Shown: in pieces, positions 59,433-64,000 of the stretch
How the letters are laid out: each line of letters opens with the position of its first letter
Position numbering within the stretch: the stretch's first letter is position 1
NCBI GenBank assembly: GCA_963921935.1
Contig: OY998177.1
Location: 103,531,015-103,595,014, forward strand
Length of the DNA stretch: 64,000 bases
Source of the DNA: Galeruca laticollis
Taxonomy: Eukaryota; Arthropoda; Insecta; Coleoptera; Chrysomelidae
Reading direction: 5' to 3'
The notes under the pieces: generated by a model
What the model saw: the letters and a program-made list of their open reading frames with translations, nothing else
The model's database searches: none
Told to the model about the DNA's origin: nothing
Program-made: the position numbers and the translations under genes

Positions 59433-59862
59433 AAATTAAATCATTTTTAGAAACTTTAGACATAAATATTGCCTTTAAAACTGATTACAATTTATCCAAA
59501 CTCATTAAAAATAATAAATCTAAATCTTCAAAATTAAACAAATCAGGAGTTTATAAATTAAAATCTGGTAATGACAACTGTGATAAAATTTATATCGGTA
59601 GAACTTTTAGAAATTTTAAAACTAGAATTTCGGAACACAAACGTAGCTATGACAACAAAAAATTAGATTCTAGCTATTCAAATCATTTATTAGAAAACCA
59701 ACACATTTTCGACCAAAATTTTGAAATTCTCCATGTATTTGGTAAATCCTTTAGTTTAAATTTATTAGAGGCTCTTGAGATTAACAAAAATAAATATTCA
59801 GGAAATCTTCTTAACGACCAAATAGATATCAATCACTCTCCTTTATTAAACCTTTCTACCTA
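59425..59862 (+). pseudogene. Fourth Penelope-like element: GIY-YIG C-terminal end
   Basis: An open + strand frame without ATG runs from about 59425 to TAG at 59860-59862. It reads SGVYKLKSGNDNCDKIYIGR, then NFKTRISEHKRSYDNKK, SNHLLENQHIFDQNFEILHV and LNLLEALEINKN. This is a PLE-type GIY-YIG nuclease with the Y and YIG motifs and the downstream Glu region. The RT part is missing; the break lies at the start of the - strand LINE (59432). Confidence 0.85.
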
Positions 59863-60080
59863 GAAGAAAGCTTAGTAATGTTTGTAGTGAATGAATTTCC
59901 AGGTAATTTCTTTCAATACCTTTGTTAACATTAGTAACTAGAATTCTGTATTTAGGCACTGTATATATTAAAACATTTTTATATTATATCTTCATTTGTT
60001 TTGACAAAGCTACTGTGTTAGTGAAACGGGTCAACCAGTTTAAATTGAACATTAGTTCAAATAAATGAAGTTTTAAACAA
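59863..60080 (+). mobile_element. 3' tail of the fourth PLE with hammerhead-like box
   Basis: At about 60000-60032 the sequence reads TTGACAA, a short weak stem, then GAAACGGGTC. The 3' core GAAAC is intact and the 5' core is changed at the same two positions as in the tail at 8739. Confidence 0.5.
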
Positions 60081-60229
60081 ATCATATTGTTTTATTTCAT
60101 CGTATATAAGATGTCTTTATTAACCGACAATTTTCAATAGAATACAAAAATCTCAATAGAATAACATAACCAAAAAAAAAACTTAATTTTTATTCATGAT
60201 ATGGTATGATACTAAAGTACTACTTTTTT

Positions 60230-61265
60230 GTTAATTGAGCAAATGCTCAAACATTTTCCTTCTAAATGTGTTTATATTTAATGTTTTTATGTCCTTGTTT
60301 AAAGCATTATAAGTATTTGCCAAATGAAATCGAAAAGATCTATCAAACGTGACGATTCTGTGTTGAGGTATAGTTATAATGTCTTTCTGCCTAATATTGA
60401 TGTTGTGAACGTCAGATCTATATCTAATTTTATTTGAAAGGTACAGCGGTACACCTGTGGATATAACTTTATTTAAGAGGCGTAGTGAATGTAATTTTCT
60501 TCTGTTAGACATAGACAAGCAACGATTACAGGTTAACGTATGACTGTTACAGTCATATTTTCTGATTCCAAATATAAATCATAGACACGAGTATTGAAGC
60601 TTTTGTAATCTATTTTTATCGACAACTGTTAAACAGGAGTTGTATACATAATCACATGAGACAGTTTTATAGCGTCGCAAAGATTTCTTTTTAGCTCAAC
60701 ACTCGGAGTATTCCTGTGTGGGTAGAGACTTTTTAGATTAGCGTAAGCTTTTTGCAAAATATAACTAACATGATCTGAAAATCTTAACTTTGAATCGATT
60801 ATGACTCCCAAATGTTTGCTTTTAAGTGCACCAGTTAGCTTATCGTTACCTATTTTAATGGTAAGATCATTGTGAGTTAGATTTCCAAATAATAGGACGT
60901 TGGAGTTTGGCATATTTATTACTAAATCATGCTACTCTGTCTCCTGAATCAGGCAAGCCAGTTCTGTATTTATTAATTCCTCTGCTCTAATTCGTTTAAA
61001 TGAAAAAAGTAATACACTTGCGTATCGTTGGCGTACATGTGACACAATAATCAGTTTCGAACTGTTGAAATGTTGCTAGTATACATAGAATAGAGTAATT
61101 GACCAAGAATTGTTCCTTGAGGGACTTCTCTATTGATGCATCCCTTAATAGAAACTTGCCCCTGGTATATTACTTGTTGCGATCGGTTATTAAAATAATT
61201 ATGGAAGAGTTCTATAGCTGAATTACTTAAGCCTAGATAATAGAGTATAGCGAAGAGTATATGTT
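60230..61265 (-). pseudogene. CR1/Jockey-like LINE, RT palm to C-terminus
   Basis: The - strand from 61265 reads LYYLGLSNSAIELFHNYFNN, REVPQGTILGQLLYSMYTS and CHMYANDTQVYYFFH (YADD changed to YAND). Next are MPNSNVLLFGNL and SKHLGVIIDSKLRFSDHVSY with ILQKAYANLKSLYPHR (60629-60913), and finally VPLYLSNKIRYRSDVHNINI and FDRSFRFHLANTYNAL (60231-60518). It is 5' truncated, with some stops. Confidence 0.85.
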
Positions 61266-61690
61266 ACAGACTCGGAAGGTTATGAAGTTCTTACTCATTT
61301 TTATATTATTTGAGAATTGTCCTCCGGTTTGAGACCTTCTAGAAACTTTGTCCAGTTATTATTCTTGTATTCTGTTATTAATTGATTGATTTTATTTTGC
61401 TGTGTTCTTAATAATTGGTGATGTTCTTGTTGTCTGGTACTTTGCCATAGTTTACGTATTTTGTTTTTTTCTAGTATTAATTGATGTGGTTGAAATATTT
61501 CTGGCTTTTATTATTATGTTTTGTAAGTTGATATCCATTACACCCGATCCATCAACTCATTAAAGAGAAACTTCATAACTTACAACATAAAAACATCTAC
61601 TTTCTCTGGGTAGACCACTAAAATCCTCTGTGAATTTATTCACTACCCACTCATGATCAATTACTTCTTTCATTAATTCTAATTTCTGAC
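61266..61690. other. No gene recognised
   Basis: A+T-rich. There may be a T-rich LINE relic near 61320-61540, but no diagnostic motif. Confidence 0.3.
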
Positions 61691-61694
61691 ATGT

Positions 61695-62165
61695 ATTTAG
61701 ACCTAAAATAAACGGTTTTAAAGATTACAACTAACTTTTCCGCATCACAATATTATATATATACTCCGGAGGCTGTATCGTGCTAACAAACTGAAATTTC
61801 TCAGAAAATTACAAAAATTTCGTACTGCAAGTACCATAGCACCCGTTATGCTAGCTCGGATGAGTTGAAAATCAAGAGGGTTCATCTGTGAGATGTCTTG
61901 AACAATATTCAATTATAAAATTGTTGACTTGTTGCACTACAGAGGCTGTATCGTGCTAACAAGGCATGTAACGAAAAGTAGCCGACGACAACGACGACGA
62001 CATACACACAGGATTTTTTTTTCTAAAAACCGTTTTTTCGTGTTGTTCATGATGAAAAACGTAAAAATAACTCAAATATTTTTTTCAAAATTCCAACTTT
62101 TTGGGGTAAACCAATACTTTTCTCGCGTATTAGATACGTTGGGCGGAAAAGTATTAGTTGACAAG
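61695..62165 (+). repeat. Copy 4 of the 'gcacgatacagcctccgg' repeat family, both ends present
   Basis: It starts aataaacggttttaaagatt, then actaacttttccgcatc. It has two ggctgtatcgtgctaacaa words (one to one-and-a-half internal units) and ends with acgacgacgacatacacaca, cggttttttcgtg and gggcggaaaagtatt. It is the reverse of 21715-22680 with fewer internal repeats, so both copies share the same two ends. Confidence 0.8.
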
Positions 62166-62519
62166 ACATTTACACTAATATAAACTCTATTTCTTCTAAT
62201 TTATCACCAATGACACATTACAGACATCACCTTATCAGAAAATGAAAAGTTTTACTGGTAACCTTAAAATTCTTAAACATTGACCTCTACATCAGTATCC
62301 AAGATTCAGTTGATTTCAAACCCATTTATTGATAAAATGGCTCGCCGTACATTGTTACTATCAACACTGTCTACCTGTTTAATTGACTCTATTACAAAAC
62401 ATGTTTCATCATTAGGATTTGCTAATGATATCGTTGGTCTGAATTTCAGTTAATATCTACTTTTCTGAGAGTCCTTGCAATTCACTATTTAGTATGGACT
62501 TTTTTCTTTTTTGTTACAG
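62166..62519. other. Intron end before the distal hamlet-like exon
   Basis: Non-repetitive A+T-rich sequence ending in a T-rich tract and ttgttacag. No other feature. Confidence 0.4.
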
Positions 62520-62764
62520 GCGGAGTAACCCTCGCCGATTCTCCGGGCAGTAGCAATGAGAACGATAGAGAAGAAGCTTGCTTCGATGAAATAAGATCGT
62601 TTTTCGGTAAAATCACCGAAGGAAGTACCGAATATCTTAACAATAATAGAAGCGCTGTTTCGCCGTCAAATAATAATATAGACGTCGAAAAAAACGATAT
62701 GGATGAATCGACTTCCGAGACAGTCGAAGATTTCATATCGACGAAATTAAAAACTATAATGTGA
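62520..62764 (+). CDS. ham: hamlet-like gene, distal 3' coding exon
   Basis: The acceptor is ttgttacag ending at 62519, preceded by a long T-rich tract. Phase fits the donor at 45524 (G|GC). It encodes about 80 residues and ends at TGA 62762-62764. The motif EEACFDEIRSFFGKITEGS corresponds to the acidic DAYFTEIRNFIG-type block that follows the last zinc finger in EVI1/PRDM16, which is good evidence that this is the conserved C-terminus. The rest is Ser/Asn/acidic-rich and ends in a basic TKLKTIM. The exon lies 17 kb beyond the large exon, across a transposon-filled intron. Confidence 0.85.
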
Positions 62765-64000
62765 AATGCAGGCAAGATTAGGATGAAATCCTCGATAATA
62801 ACGACCAAACTGCAAAGGTAACGACTTAGTATCTCCTCTGTATAAAAGTTTACAAATTTATTATTATATATAATATATATAAATAGTTCCCATGTTTGTT
62901 AGAATTTGTATCAACACGAATAATGTAATGTAATGTATTGTAATAAGGTTAAAACCTGTTTTGTTTATATTAAAAGGGAATATTATTTATTATAGTACGT
63001 TTATATAACAAATATTTTTGCTATATTATACAAATCGTTAATATATTTACGAAAAACAAAAAAAATGCATATAATACGTTTTGGTTGATATTAGGGGTTC
63101 TGCTCTTGTATAAGATAAAAAAATGAGGCAATGGAAAGGATTCTAAGTACTAAGCAAAAAACAAAGTGAAATACTCGATGGCTAGAAGACAAGAATGGTG
63201 AAGATCTGTGGAAAACTCATCGAAATTCCTTCTTATACATAATTTATTGAAAAAAAGTTGAGATTTGAAGTAGAGGAAGATTCTTCATAAAAGTTTGAAA
63301 CACCATTTTGAAGTTTTCGTAATTTTCCTTGCAGATTACAGAATTATTCAGAGGAAAAGTTTTAGTTAAAAGCTGTTGTTCCTCAATCTGTTGAAATTCG
63401 ATAATATATTTTGGTCAGAGAAATGTAATCTGTCAACTTTAATAGCTAATTAACCAGCAACACATGGCTAGCAAACATTTGTAAATAAATCAGTAATTTA
63501 TGTAATTCTTGACTTCTCTAAAAAATGTTGTACTTACAGCATATTAATTATATAAGCTGCAATTAGTGAACTAAGTGTGATACATTTTTAAAAAGAACTC
63601 GGAGCAGTTTACATTAATATAAAGAAACATCTTTTATAAATCATAACGCGAAAAAGGTCTAATTTTGTTTAAAAAAATATTTTTTTGAAAAATATTGTCT
63701 CTCATACAGAAAGAACTCAAAACAAATATATAAACCAAAGAAACCGGAAAAAATAGAATAATAATAATGTTTTGGAGCTATCTGTGTGAGATAATTTGAA
63801 GTAATGAGTTTTAAAAGTATTTGTTATATAAACAATGATTGTATCAAATGTAAATAGTGATTAATTGATGATAATATAGGACAAACAAGTTCCTACGATA
63901 AATTAAAATGAAAACACTTCGCACTCGAAATTTTATCCATATTAAGCACAAATTTGCAATAATTTCAAAAATATAAAAGCTTGGTGATGCAATATCGAAC
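62765..64000 (+). other. Probable 3' untranslated region of the hamlet-like gene
   Basis: This stretch follows the TGA at 62762. It is A+T-rich without recognisable transposon proteins or inverted repeats, as expected for a long insect 3'UTR. One AATAAA is at 63484-63489, but several A-rich variants occur and the real cleavage site cannot be chosen from sequence. Confidence 0.4.

Larger units (their letters stand above)
25617..62764 (+). other. ham: Gene span: hamlet / PRDM3-PRDM16-like zinc-finger factor (partial, 5' end not seen)
   Basis: Five exons with consensus splice sites join in phase into one zinc-finger protein. The exon junctions are K|L across 25710/38332, then phase 0 at 38488/43743 and 43913/44213, and G|GC at 45524/62520. 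The finger order and wording match the EVI1/PRDM16 family: a first acidic block, N-terminal fingers including DPSNLQRHIRS and YTQFSNLCRH, a long linker with PLDLS, then three C-terminal fingers. Known members are nuclear transcription factors; Drosophila Hamlet controls neuronal fate and dendrite form. The first visible exon begins mid-codon (phase 1), so at least one upstream coding exon exists, either outside the window or unrecognised in 1-25600. I saw no PR domain. The introns are 12.6, 5.3, 0.3 and 17.0 kb. The symbol is assigned by family resemblance, not by a database search. Confidence 0.85.

Noticed and set aside
1..64000. CRISPR arrays, tRNA or rRNA genes
   Set aside because: No regularly spaced short repeats with unique spacers and no tRNA/rRNA signatures were seen; the genome is eukaryotic.

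Overview
This window is eukaryotic, A+T-rich and full of transposon debris. It most likely comes from an insect, and a beetle is plausible, although the sequence does not fix the order. The one clear host gene lies on the + strand and is cut into widely spaced exons at 25617-25710, 38332-38488, 43743-43913, 44213-45524 and 62520-62764. Joined in phase, these exons encode the zinc-finger part of a PRDM3/PRDM16-family factor, the family of Drosophila hamlet and mammalian MECOM/EVI1. The upstream exons, including any PR domain, are not recognisable here. The gene has a PLDLS CtBP-binding motif and three possible 3' ends: the distal exon at 62520, a proximal exon at 45619-45794, and read-through at 45524.

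Almost everything else is intron or upstream sequence colonised by mobile elements. Positions 1-25600 hold a THAP-domain gene relic (2056-2700, - strand), LINE scraps, and three Penelope-like elements (PLEs). The PLE at 6593-8569 has one long uninterrupted RT plus GIY-YIG reading frame. This part also holds several foldback or MITE elements and a decayed P element (19532-23781) that was itself split by a repeat-bearing insertion.

Intron 25711-38331 starts 70 bp from the splice donor with a Tc1-like element (25780-29788) that contains a pogo-like element (25993-28611). It continues with a + strand LINE split by a - strand LINE, which is itself interrupted, and then another degenerate - strand LINE. 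Intron 38489-43742 holds a second pogo-like relic and a 1.08-kb foldback element. The 17-kb last intron holds several Jockey/CR1-type LINE fragments, a 2.7-kb element with roughly 0.5-kb terminal inverted repeats and a nuclease-like gene (51466-54177), a Ty3/gypsy fragment bounded by 38-bp direct repeats, and a PLE 3' end.

No rRNA, tRNA or CRISPR was seen. The transposon reading frames are mostly broken by stops and frameshifts; the PLE at 6593-8569 is the exception. No convincing previously undescribed host system was found. The best candidates for follow-up are the long-TIR element with the nuclease-like protein, the 154-179-bp repeat family found in four places, and the hammerhead-like motifs beside the PLEs.
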